A stretch of DNA of 64,000 bases from Bombus terrestris (lineage: Eukaryota > Arthropoda > Insecta > Hymenoptera > Apidae): NCBI RefSeq assembly GCF_910591885.1, contig NW_025963627.1, forward strand, positions 62,001 to 126,000, written 5' to 3'. The notes beneath the pieces are model-generated. The model saw nothing but the letters and a program-made list of their open reading frames with translations. It had not been told where the DNA came from and made no database searches. Below are positions 11,482 through 24,241 of this stretch, one piece after another. A program made the position numbers and the translations under genes. How positions within the stretch are numbered: position 1 is the first letter of the stretch; the number at the start of each line of letters is the position of its first letter.

Positions 11482-13561
11482 GACACCGTTAGACACCGTT
11501 GGACATCGTTGGACACCGTGGGACAACGTGGGACAACGTGGGACAACGTGGGACAACGTGGGACAACGTGGGACAACGTGGGACATCGTGGGACAACGTG
11601 GGACAACGTGGGACAACGTGGGACACCGTTGGACACCGTTGGACACCGTTGGACACCGTTGGACATCGTTGGACACCGTGGGACAACGTGGGACAACGTG
11701 GGACAACGTGGGAAACCATGGAACAACGTGGGACAACGTGGGACACCGTTGGACATCGTTGGACAACGTGGGACAACGTGGGACAACGTGGGACAACGTG
11801 GGACAACGTGGGACAACGTGGGACAACGTGGGACACCGTTGGACACCGTGGGACACCGTTGGACACCGTTGGACATCGTTGGACACCGTGGGACAACGGG
11901 GGACAACGTGGGACAACGTGGGACAACGTGGGACAACGTGGGACAACGTGGGACAACGTGGGACAACGTGGGACAACGTGGGACAACGTGGGACAACGTG
12001 GGACATCGTGGGACAACGTGGGACAACGTGGGACAACGTGGGACAACGTGGGACAACGTGGGACATCGTGGGACAACGTGGGACAACGTGGGACAACGTG
12101 GGACAACGTGGGACAACGTGGGACACCGTTGGACACCGTTGGACACCGTTGGACACCGTTGGACATCGTTGGACACCGTGGGACAACGTGGGACAACGTG
12201 GGACAACGTGGGAAACCATGGAACAACGTGGGACAACGTGGGACACCGTTGGACATCGTTGGACATCGTTGGACACCGTGGGACAACGTGGGACAACGTG
12301 GGAAAACGTGGGACAACGTGGGACACCGTTGGACATCGCTGGACACCGTTGGACATCGTTGGACACCGTGGGACAACGTGGGACAACGTGGGACAACGTG
12401 GGACAACGTGGGACAACGTGGGACAACGTGGGACAACGTGGGACAACGTGGGAAAACGTGGGACAACGTGGGACACCGTTGGACATCGCTGGACACCGTT
12501 GGACATCGTTGGACACCGTGGGACAACGTGGGACAACGTGGGACATCGTGGGACAACGTGGGACAACGTGGGACAACGTGGGACATCGTGGGACACCGTG
12601 GGACAACGTGGGACAACGTGGGACAACGTGGGACAACGTCGGACAACGTGGGACAACGTGGGACATCGTGGGACAACGTGGGACAACGTGGGACAACGTG
12701 GGACAACGTGGGACAACGTGGGACACCGTTGGACACCGTGGGACACCGTTGGACACCGTTGGACATCGTTGGACACCGTGGGACAACGTGGGACAACGTG
12801 GGACAACGTGGGACAACGTGGGACATCCTGGGACAACGTGGGACAACGTGGGACAACGTGGGACAACGTGGGACATCGTGGGACAACGTGGGACAACGTG
12901 GGACAACGTGGGACATCGTGGGACAACGTGGGACAACGTGGGACAACGTGGGACAACGTGGGACACCGTTGGACACCGTTGGACACCGTTGGACACCGTT
13001 GGACATCGTTGGACACCGTGGGACAACGTGGGACAACGTGGGACAACGTGGGACAACGTGGGACAACGTGGGACAACGTGGGACATCGTGGGACAACGTG
13101 GGACAACGTGGGACAACGTGGGACAACGTTGGACATCGTTGGACAACGTGGGACAACGTGGGACAACGTGGGACAACGTGGGACAACGTGGGACATCGTG
13201 GGACACCGTTGGACATCGTTGGACATCGTTGGACACCGTTGGACACCGTTGGACAACGTGGGACATCGTGGGACAACGTGGGACAACGTGGGACAACGTG
13301 GGACAACGTGGGACACCGTTGGACACCGTGGGACACCGTTGGACACCGTTGGACACCGTTGGACATCGTTGGACATCGTTGGACATCGTGGGACACCGTT
13401 GGACATCGTTGGACATCGTTGGACACCGTTGGACATCGTTGGACACCGTTGGACATCGTTGGACATCGTTGGACATCGTGGGACACCGTTGGACATCGGT
13501 GGACATCGTTGGACACCGTTGGACATCGTTGGACATCGTTGGACATCGTTGGACACCGTTG
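11482..13561 (+). repeat. Subunit a of superblock 2 (2,080 bp)
   Basis: Same order as 791-2880: gaaaccatgg 11712 and 12212, gacaacgggg 11892 (one copy, not two), gacatcctgg 12822, then an A-T unit near 13122 leading into the full GTTG island at 13312-13601. Confidence 0.8.
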
Positions 13562-15611
13562 GACACCGTTAGACACCGTTGGACATCGTTGGACACCGTG
13601 GGACAACGTGGGACAACGTGGGACAACGTGGGACAACGTGGGACAACGTGGGACAACGTGGGACATCGTGGGACAACGTGGGACAACGTGGGACAACGTG
13701 GGACACCGTTGGACACCGTTGGACACCGTTGGACACCGTTGGACATCGTTGGACACCGTGGGACAACGTGGGACAACGTGGGACAACGTGGGAAACCATG
13801 GAACAACGTGGGACAACGTGGGACACCGTTGGACATCGTTGGACAACGTGGGACAACGTGGGACAACGTGGGACAACGTGGGACAACGTGGGACAACGTG
13901 GGACAACGTGGGACACCGTGGGACACCGTGGGACACCGTTGGACACCGTTGGACATCGTTGGACACCGTGGGACAACGGGGGACAACGTGGGACAACGTG
14001 GGACAACGTGGGACAACGTGGGACAACGTGGGACAACGTGGGACAACGTGGGACAACGTGGGACAACGTGGGACAACGTGGGACATCGTGGGACAACGTG
14101 GGACAACGTGGGACAACGTGGGACAACGTGGGACAACGTGGGTCATCGTGGGACAACGTGGGACAACGTGGGACAACGTGGGACAACGTGGGACAACGTG
14201 GGACACCGTTGGACACCGTTGGACACCGTTGGACACCGTTGGACATCGTTGGACACCGTGGGACAACGTGGGACAACGTGGGACAACGTGGGAAACCATG
14301 GAACAACGTGGGACAACGTGGGACACCGTTGGACATCGTTGGACATCGTTGGACACCGTGGGACAACGTGGGACAACGTGGGAAAACGTGGGACAACGTG
14401 GGACACCGTTGGACATCGCTGGACACCGTTGGACATCGTTGGACACCGTGGGACAACGTGGGACAACGTGGGACAACGTGGGACAACGTGGGACAACGTG
14501 GGACAACGTGGGACAACGTGGGACAACGTGGGAAAACGTGGGACAACGTGGGACACCGTTGGACATCGCTGGACACCGTTGGACATCGTTGGACACCGTG
14601 GGACAACGTGGGACAACGTGGGACATCGTGGGACAACGTGGGACAACGTGGGACAACGTGGGACATCGTGGGACACCGTGGGACAACGTGGGACAACGTG
14701 GGACAACGTGGGACAACGTCGGACAACGTGGGACAACGTGGGACATCGTGGGACAACGTGGGACAACGTGGGACAACGTGGGACAACGTGGGACAACGTG
14801 GGACACCGTTGGACACCGTGGGACACCGTTGGACACCGTTGGACATCGTTGGACACCGTGGGACAACGTGGGACAACGTGGGACAACGTGGGACAACGTG
14901 GGACATCCTGGGACAACGTGGGACAACGTGGGACAACGTGGGACAACGTGGGACATCGTGGGACAACGTGGGACAACGTGGGACAACGTGGGACATCGTG
15001 GGACAACGTGGGACAACGTGGGACAACGTGGGACAACGTGGGACACCGTTGGACACCGTTGGACACCGTTGGACACCGTTGGACATCGTTGGACACCGTG
15101 GGACAACGTGGGACAACGTGGGACAACGTGGGACAACGTGGGACAACGTGGGACAACGTGGGACATCGTGGGACAACGTGGGACAACGTGGGACAACGTG
15201 GGACAACGTGGGACATCGTGGGACAACGTGGGACAACGTGGGACAACGTGGGACAACGTGGGACACCGTTAGACACCGTGGGACACCGTTGGACACCGTT
15301 GGACATCGTTGGACACCGTGGGACAACGGGGGACAACGTGGGACAACGTGGGACAACGTGGGACAACGTGGGACAACGTGGGACAACGTGGGACAACGTG
15401 GGACAACGTGGGACAACGTCGGACAACGTGGGACAACGTGGGACATCGTGGGACAACGTGGGACAACGTGGGACAACGTGGGACAACGTGGGACAACGTG
15501 GGACACCGTTGGACACCGTGGGACACCGTTGGACACCGTTGGACATCGTTGGACACCGTGGGACAACGTGGGACAACGTGGGACAACGTGGGACAACGTG
15601 GGACATCGTAG
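13562..15611 (+). repeat. Subunit b of superblock 2 (2,050 bp)
   Basis: Markers gaaaccatgg 13792 and 14292, gacaacgggg 13972 and 15322, gacatcctgg 14902, gacatcgtag 15602. Two single-base changes distinguish it: gtcatcgtgg at 14142, which creates a minus-strand stop triplet, and a second gacaccgtta at 15262 not seen at this position in the other superblocks. Confidence 0.8.
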
Positions 15612-16921
15612 GACAACGTGGGACAACGTGGGACACCGTGGGACAACGTGGGACAACGTGGGAAAACGTGGGACAACGTGGGACACCGTTGGACATCGCT
15701 GGACACCGTTGGACATCGTTGGACACCGTGGGACAACGTGGGACAACGTGGGACAACGTGGGACAACGTGGGACAACGTGGGACAACGTGGGACAACGTG
15801 GGACAACGTGGGAAAACGTGGGACAACGTGGGACACCGTTGGACATCGCTGGACACCGTTGGACATCGTTGGACACCGTGGGACAACGTGGGACAACGTG
15901 GGACATCGTGGGACAACGTGGGACAACGTGGGACAACGTGGGACATCGTGGGACACCGTGGGACAACGTGGGACAACGTGGGACAACGTGGGACAACGTC
16001 GGACAACGTGGGACAACGTGGGACATCGTGGGACAACGTGGGACAACGTGGGACAACGTGGGACAACGTGGGACAACGTGGGACACCGTTGGACACCGTG
16101 GGACACCGTTGGACACCGTTGGACATCGTTGGACACCGTGGGACAACGTGGGACAACGTGGGACAACGTGGGACAACGTGGGACATCCTGGGACAACGTG
16201 GGACAACGTGGGACAACGTGGGACAACGTGGGACATCGTGGGACAACGTGGGACAACGTGGGACAACGTGGGACATCGTGGGACAACGTGGGACAACGTG
16301 GGACAACGTGGGACAACGTGGGACACCGTTGGACACCGTTGGACACCGTTGGACACCGTTGGACATCGTTGGACACCGTGGGACAACGTGGGACAACGTG
16401 GGACAACGTGGGACAACGTGGGACAACGTGGGACAACGTGGGACATCGTGGGACAACGTGGGACAACGTGGGACAACGTGGGACAACGTGGGACATCGTG
16501 GGACAACGTGGGACAACGTGGGACAACGTGGGACAACGTGGGACACCGTTGGACACCGTGGGACACCGTTGGACACCGTTGGACATCGTTGGACACCGTG
16601 GGACAACGGGGGACAACGTGGGACAACGTGGGACAACGTGGGACAACGTGGGACAACGTGGGACAACGTGGGACAACGTGGGACAACGTGGGACAACGTG
16701 GGACAACGTCGGACAACGTGGGACAACGTGGGACATCGTGGGACAACGTGGGACAACGTGGGACAACGTGGGACAACGTGGGACAACGTGGGACAACGTG
16801 GGACAACGTGGGACACCGTTGGACACCGTGGGACACCGTTGGACACCGTTGGACATCGTTGGACACCGTGGGACAACGTGGGACAACGTGGGACAACGTG
16901 GGACAACGTGGGACATCGTAG
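15612..16921 (+). repeat. Subunit c of superblock 2 (1,310 bp)
   Basis: Starts after one gacatcgtag and ends with another (16912). It contains gacatcctgg (16182) and gacaacgggg (16602), and corresponds to 7191-8480 of superblock 1. Confidence 0.75.
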
Positions 16922-19051
16922 GACAACGTGGGACAACGTGGGACAACGTGGGACAACGTGGGACATCGTGGGACAACGTGCGACAACGTGGGACAACGTG
17001 GGACATCGTGGGACAACGTGGGACAACGTGGGACAACGTGGGACAACGTGGGACACCGTTGGACACCGTTGGACACCGTTGGACACCGTTGGACATCGTT
17101 GGACACCGTGGGACAACGTGGGACAACGTGGGACAACGTGGGAAACCATGGAACAACGTGGGACAACGTGGGACACCGTTGGACATCGTTGGACATCGTT
17201 GGACACCGTGGGACAACGTGGGACAACGTGGGACAACGTGGGACAACGTGGGACAACGTGGGACAACGTGGGACATCGTGGGACACCGTTGGACACCGTG
17301 GGACAACGTGGGACACCGTTGGACACCGTTGGACATCGTTGGACACCGTGGGACAACGTGGGACAACGTGGGACAACGTGGGACAACGTGGGACAACGTG
17401 GGACAACGTGGGACAACGTGGGACAACGTGGGACAACGTCGGACAACGTGGGACAACGTGGGACAACGTGGGACAACGTGGGACATCGTGGGACAACGTG
17501 GGACAACGTGGGACAACGTGGGACAACGTGGGACAACGTGGGACAACGTGGGAAACCACGGAACAACGTGGGACAACGTGGGACACCGTTGGACATCGTT
17601 TTACATCGTTGGACACCGTGGGACAACGTGGGACAACGTGGGAAAACGTGGGACAACGTGGGACACCGTTGGACATCGCTGGACACCGTTGGACATCGTT
17701 GGACACCGTGGGACAACGTGGGACAACGTGGGACAACGTGGGACAACGTGGGACAACGTGGGACAACGTGGGACAACGTGGGACAACGTGGGACAACGTG
17801 GGAAACCACGGAACAACGTGGGACAACGTGGGACACCGTTGGACATCGTTTTACATCGTTGGACACCGTGGGACAACGTGGGACAACGTGGGAAAACGTG
17901 GGACAACGTGGGACACCGTTGGACATCGCTGGACACCGTTGGACATCGTTGGACACCGTGGGACAACGTGGGACAACGTGGGACAACGTGGGACAACGTG
18001 GGACAACGTGGGACAACGTGGGACAACGTGGGACAACGTGGGACAACGTGGGACATCGTGGGACAACGTGGGACAACGTGGGACAACGTGGGACAACGTG
18101 GGACAACGTGGGACAACGTGGGACAACGTGGGACAACGTGGGACAACGTGGGACAACGTGGGACAACGTGGGACAACGTGGGACATCGTGGGACAACGTG
18201 GGACAACGTGGGACAACGTGGGACAACGTGGGACAACGTGGGACAACGTGGGACAACGTGGGACACCGTTGGACATCGCTGGACACCGTTGGACATCGTT
18301 GGACACCGTGGGACAACGTGGGACAACGTGGGACAACGTGGGACAACGTGGGACAACGTGGGACAACGTGGGACAACGTGGGACAACGTGGGAAAACGTG
18401 GGACAACGTGGGACACCGTTGGACATCGCTGGACACCGTTGGACATCGTTGGACACCGTGGGACAACGTGGGACAACGTGGGACATCGTGGGACAACGTG
18501 GGACAACGTGGGACAACGTGGGACATCGTGGGACACCGTGGGACAACGTGGGACAACGTGGGACAACGTGGGACCACGTGGGAAACCATGGAACAACGTG
18601 GGACAACGTGGGACACCGTTGGACATCGTTGGACAACGTGGGACAACGTGGGACAACGTGGGACAACGTGGGACAACGTGGGACATCGTGGGACACCGTT
18701 GGACATCGTTGGACATCGTTGGACACCGTTGGACACCGTTGGACAACGTGGGACATCGTGGGACAACGTGGGACAACGTGGGACAACGTGGGACAACGTG
18801 GGACACCGTTGGACACCGTGGGACACCGTTGGACACCGTTGGACACCGTTGGACATCGTTGGACATCGTTGGACATCGTGGGACACCGTTGGACATCGTT
18901 GGACATCGTTGGACACCGTTGGACATCGTTGGACACCGTTGGACATCGTTGGACATCGTTGGACATCGTGGGACACCGTTGGACATCGTTGGACATCGTT
19001 GGACACCGTTGGACATCGTTGGACATCGTTGGACATCGTTGGACACCGTTG
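16922..19051 (+). repeat. Segment d of superblock 2 (2.13 kb)
   Basis: Has gacaacgtgc (16972), gaaaccatgg (17142), two gaaaccacgg/TTTTAC pairs 250 bp apart (17552/17601 and 17802/17851), an uninterrupted run of -gtgg units from 17952 to 18261, gaaaccatgg (18582) and the GTTG island 18802-19091. The unit gacatcggtg found in the other tails is an ordinary T-T unit here. Confidence 0.75.
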
Positions 19052-20981
19052 GACACCGTTAGACACCGTTGGACATCGTTGGACACCGTGGGACAACGCG
19101 GGACAACGTGGGACAACGTGGGACAACGTGGGACAACGTGGGACAACGTGGGACATCGTGGGACAACGTGGGACAACGTGGGACAACGTGGGACACCGTT
19201 GGACACCGTTGGACACCGTTGGACACCGTTGGACATCGTTGGACACCGTGGGACAACGTGGGACAACGTGGGACAACGTGGGAAACCATGGAACAACGTG
19301 GGACAACGTGGGACACCGTTGGACATCGTTGGACAACGTGGGACAACGTGGGACAACGTGGGACAACGTGGGACAACGTGGGACAACGTGGGACAACGTG
19401 GGACACCGTTGGACACCGTGGGACACCGTTGGACACCGTTGGACATCGTTGGACACCGTGGGACAACGGGGGACAACGTGGGACAACGTGGGACAACGTG
19501 GGACAACGTGGGACAACGTGGGACAACGTGGGACAACGTGGGACAACGTGGGACAACGTGGGACAACGTGGGACATCGTGGGACAACGTGGGACAACGTG
19601 GGACAACGTGGGACAACGTGGGACAACGTGGGACATCGTGGGACAACGTGGGACAACGTGGGACAACGTGGGACAACGTGGGACAACGTGGGACACCGTT
19701 GGACACCGTTGGACACCGTTGGACACCGTTGGACATCGTTGGACACCGTGGGACAACGTGGGACAACGTGGGACAACGTGGGAAACCATGGAACAACGTG
19801 GGACAACGTGGGACACCGTTGGACATCGTTGGACATCGTTGGACACCGTGGGACAACGTGGGACAACGTGGGAAAACGTGGGACAACGTGGGACACCGTT
19901 GGACATCGCTGGACACCGTTGGACATCGTTGGACACCGTGGGACAACGTGGGACAACGTGGGACAACGTGGGACAACGTGGGACAACGTGGGACAACGTG
20001 GGACAACGTGGGACAACGTGGGAAAACGTGGGACAACGTGGGACACCGTTGGACATCGCTGGACACCGTTGGACATCGTTGGACACCGTGGGACAACGTG
20101 GGACAACGTGGGACATCGTGGGACAACGTGGGACAACGTGGGACAACGTGGGACATCGTGGGACACCGTGGGACAACGTGGGACAACGTGGGACAACGTG
20201 GGACAACGTCGGACAACGTGGGACAACGTGGGACATCGTGGGACAACGTGGGACAACGTGGGACAACGTGGGACAACGTGGGACAACGTGGGACACCGTT
20301 GGACACCGTGGGACACCGTTGGACACCGTTGGACATCGTTGGACACCGTGGGACAACGTGGGACAACGTGGGACAACGTGGGACAACGTGGGACATCCTG
20401 GGACAACGTGGGACAACGTGGGACAACGTGGGACAACGTGGGACATCGTGGGACAACGTGGGACAACGTGGGACAACGTGGGACATCGTGGGACAACGTG
20501 GGACAACGTGGGACAACGTGGGACAACGTGGGACACCGTTGGACACCGTTGGACACCGTTGGACACCGTTGGACATCGTTGGACACCGTGGGACAACGTG
20601 GGACAACGTGGGACAACGTGGGACAACGTGGGACAACGTGGGACAACGTGGGACATCGTGGGACAACGTGGGACAACGTGGGACAACGTGGGACAACGTT
20701 GGACATCGTTGGACAACGTGGGACAACGTGGGACAACGTGGGACAACGTGGGACAACGTGGGACTTCGTGGGACACCGTTGGACATCGTTGGACATCGTT
20801 GGACACCGTTGGACACCGTTGGACAACGTGGGACATCGTGGGACAACGTGGGCCAACGTGGGACAACGTGGGACAACGTGGGACACCGTTGGACACCGTG
20901 GGACACCGTTGGACACCGTTGGACACCGTTGGACATCGTTGGACATCGTTGGACATCGTTGGACATCGTTGGACACCGTTG
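19052..20981 (+). repeat. Subunit a of superblock 3 (1,930 bp)
   Basis: Markers gacaacgcgg 19092, gaaaccatgg 19282 and 19782, gacatcctgg 20392, gacttcgtgg 20762, gccaacgtgg 20852. It ends in a short GTTG island of 14 units (20882-21021) instead of 29. Where superblock 4 has gacaccgtta (29523) this copy has plain gacaccgttg (20982), so the boundary rests on alignment, not on the marker itself. Confidence 0.75.
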
Positions 20982-23051
20982 GACACCGTTGGACACCGTT
21001 GGACATCGTTGGACACCGTGGGACAACGTGGGACAACGTGGGACAACGTGGGACAACGTGGGACAACGTGGGACAACGTGGGACATCGTGGGACAACGTG
21101 GGACAACGTGGGACAACGTGGGACACCGTTGGACACCGTTGGACACCGTTGGACACCGTTGGACATCGTTGGACACCGTGGGACAACGTGGGACAACGTG
21201 GGACAACGTGGGAAACCATGGGACAACGTGGGACAACGTGGGACACCGTTGGACATCGTTGGACAACGTGGGACAACGTGGGACAACGTGGGACAACGTG
21301 GGACAACGTGGGACAACGTGGGACAACGTGGGACACCGTTGGACACCGTGGGACACCGTTGGACACCGTTGGACATCGTTGGACACCGTGGGACAACGGG
21401 GGACAACGTGGGACAACGTGGGACAACGTGGGACAACGTGGGACAACGTGGGACAACGTGGGACAACGTGGGACAACGTGGGACAACGTGGGACAACGTG
21501 GGACATCGTGGGACAACGTGGGACAACGTGGGACAACGTGGGACAACGTGGGACAACGTGGGACATCGTGGGACAACGTGGGACAACGTGGGACAACGTG
21601 GGACAACGTGGGACAACGTGGGACACCGTTGGACACCGTTGGACACCGTTGGACACCGTTGGACATCGTTGGACACCGTGGGACAACGTGGGACAACGTG
21701 GGACAACGTGGGAAACCATGGAACAACGTGGGACAACGTGGGACACCGTTGGACATCGTTGGACATCGTTGGACACCGTGGGACAACGTGGGACAACGTG
21801 GGAAAACGTGGGACAACGTGGGACACCGTTGGACATCGCTGGACACCGTTGGACATCGTTGGACACCGTGGGACAACGTGGGACAACGTGGGACAACGTG
21901 GGACAACGTGGGACAACGTGGGACAACGTGGGACAACGTGGGACAACGTGGGAAAACGTGGGACAACGTGGGACACCGTTGGACATCGCTGGACACCGTT
22001 GGACATCGTTGGACACCGTGGGACAACGTGGGACAACGTGGGACATCGTGGGACAACGTGGGACAACGTGGGACAACGTGGGACATCGTGGGACACCGTG
22101 GGACAACGTGGGACAACGTGGGACAACGTGGGACAACGTCGGACAACGTGGGACAACGTGGGACATCGTGGGACAACGTGGGACAACGTGGGACAACGTG
22201 GGACAACGTGGGACAACGTGGGACAACGTGGGACACCGTTGGACACCGTGGGACACCGTTGGACACCGTTGGACATCGTTGGACACCGTGGGACAACGTG
22301 GGACAACGTGGGACAACGTGGGACAACGTGGGACATCCTGGGACAACGTGGGACAACGTGGGACAACGTGGGACAACGTGGGACATCGTGGGACAACGTG
22401 GGACAACGTGGGACAACGTGGGACATCGTGGGACAACGTGGGACAACGTGGGACAACGTGGGACAACGTGGGACACCGTTGGACACCGCTGGACACCGTT
22501 GGACACCGTTGGACATCGTTGGACACCGTGGGACAACGTGGGACAACGTGGGACAACGTGGGACAACGTGGGACAACGTGGGACAACGTGGGACATCGTG
22601 GGACAACGTGGGACAACGTGGGACAACGTGGGACAACTTGGGACATCGTGGGACAACGTGGGACAACGTGGGACAACGTGGGACAACGTGGGACACCGTT
22701 GGACACCGTGGGACACCGTTGGACACCGTTGGACATCGTTGGACACCGTGGGACAACGGGGGACAACGTGGGACAACGTGGGACAACGTGGGACAACGTG
22801 GGACAACGTGGGACAACGTGGGACAACGTGGGACAACGTGGGACAACGTGGGACAACGTCGGACAACGTGGGACAACGTGGGACATCGTGGGACAACGTG
22901 GGACAACGTGGGACAACGTGGGACAACGTGGGACAACGTGGGACACCGTTGGACACCGTGGGACACCGTTGGACACCGTTGGACATCGTTGGACACCGTG
23001 GGACAACGTGGGACAACGTGGGACAACGTGGGACAACGTGGGACATCGTAG
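20982..23051 (+). repeat. Subunit b of superblock 3 (2,070 bp)
   Basis: Markers gaaaccatgg at 21212 and 21712, gacaacgggg 21392 and 22752, gacatcctgg 22332, gacatcgtag 23042. At 21212 the unit after gaaaccatgg begins with G (gacaacgtgg) where the usual partner is aacaacgtgg, the only such exception I saw. Other private changes are gacaccgctg (22482) and gacaacttgg (22632); the latter is shared with superblock 4 (gacaacttgg at 31163). Confidence 0.75.
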
Positions 23052-24241
23052 GACAACGTGGGACAACGTGGGACACCGTGGGACAACGTGGGACAACGTG
23101 GGAAAACGTGGGACAACGTGGGACACCGTTGGACATCGCTGGACACCGTTGGACATCGTTGGACACCGTGGGACAACGTGGGACAACGTGGGACAACGTG
23201 GGACAACGTGGGACAACGTGGGACAACGTGGGACAACGTGGGACAACGTGGGAAAACGTGGGACAACGTGGGACACCGTTGGACATCGCTGGACACCGTT
23301 GGACATCGTTGGACACCGTGGGACAACGTGGGACAACGTGGGACATCGTGGGACAACGTGGGACAACGTGGGACAACGTGGGACATCGTGGGACACCGTG
23401 GGACAACGTGGGACAACGTGGGACAACGTGGGACAACGTCGGACAACGTGGGACAACGTGGGACATCGTGGGACAACGTGGGACAACGTGGGACAACGTG
23501 GGACAACGTGGGACAACGTGGGACACCGTTGGACACCGTGGGACACCGTTGGACACCGTTGGACATCGTTGGACACCGTGGGACAACGTGGGACAACGTG
23601 GGACAACGTGGGACAACGTGGGACATCCTGGGACAACGTGGGACAACGTGGGACAACGTGGGACAACGTGGGACATCGTGGGACAACGTGGGACAACGTG
23701 GGACAACGTGGGACATCGTGGGACAACGTGGGACAACGTGGGACAACGTGGGACAACGTGGGACACCGTTGGACACCGTTGGACACCGTTGGACACCGTT
23801 GGACATCGTTGGACACCGTGGGACAACGTGGGACAACGTGGGACAACGTGGGACAACGTGGGACAACGTGGGACAACGTGGGACATCGTGGGACAACGTG
23901 GGACAACGTGGGACAACGTGGGACAACGTGGGACATCGTGGGACAACGTGGGACAACGTGGGACAACGTGGGACAACGTGGGACACCGTTGGACACCGTG
24001 GGACACCGTTGGACACCGTTGGACATCGTTGGACACCGTGGGACAACGGGGGACAACGTGGGACAACGTGGGACAACGTGGGACAACGTGGGACAACGTG
24101 GGACAACGTGGGACAACGTGGGACAACGTGGGACAACGTGGGACAACGTCGGACAACGTGGGACAACGTGGGACATCGTGGGACAACGTGGGACAACGTG
24201 GGACAACGTGGGACAACGTGGGACAACGTGGGACATCGTAG
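23052..24241 (+). repeat. Subunit c of superblock 3 (1,190 bp), 120 bp shorter
   Basis: Between gacatcgtag units at 23042 and 24232. It contains gacatcctgg 23622 and gacaacgggg 24042. Just before the end marker it lacks the C-T/C-G/T-T cluster that precedes the marker in the other copies, a loss of 12 units. Confidence 0.7.

Larger units (their letters stand above)
11482..19051 (+). repeat. Superblock 2 (7.57 kb), the shortest complete copy
   Basis: Subunit a 11482-13561 (2,080 bp), subunit b 13562-15611 (ends at gacatcgtag 15602), subunit c 15612-16921 (ends at gacatcgtag 16912), segment d 16922-19051. The gacaacgtgc unit lies 5,490 bp from its start, the same offset as in superblock 1 once that block's 2,250-bp duplication is removed. 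TTTTAC changes have TTA at 17601 and 17851, each preceded by gaaaccacgg (17552, 17802). Private changes include gacaccgtta at 15262 followed by C-G instead of C-T, and gtcatcgtgg at 14142. Confidence 0.85.

Noticed and set aside
20762..20781. CENP-B box-like sequence (gacttcgtgg then gacaccgttg; also atcgttgga in T-T units)
   Set aside because: The TTCG and the following A and C positions fit, but two of the essential bases in the CGGG half do not match, in this unit or in any other combination I tried. It is not a CENP-B box, though centromeric location stays possible.
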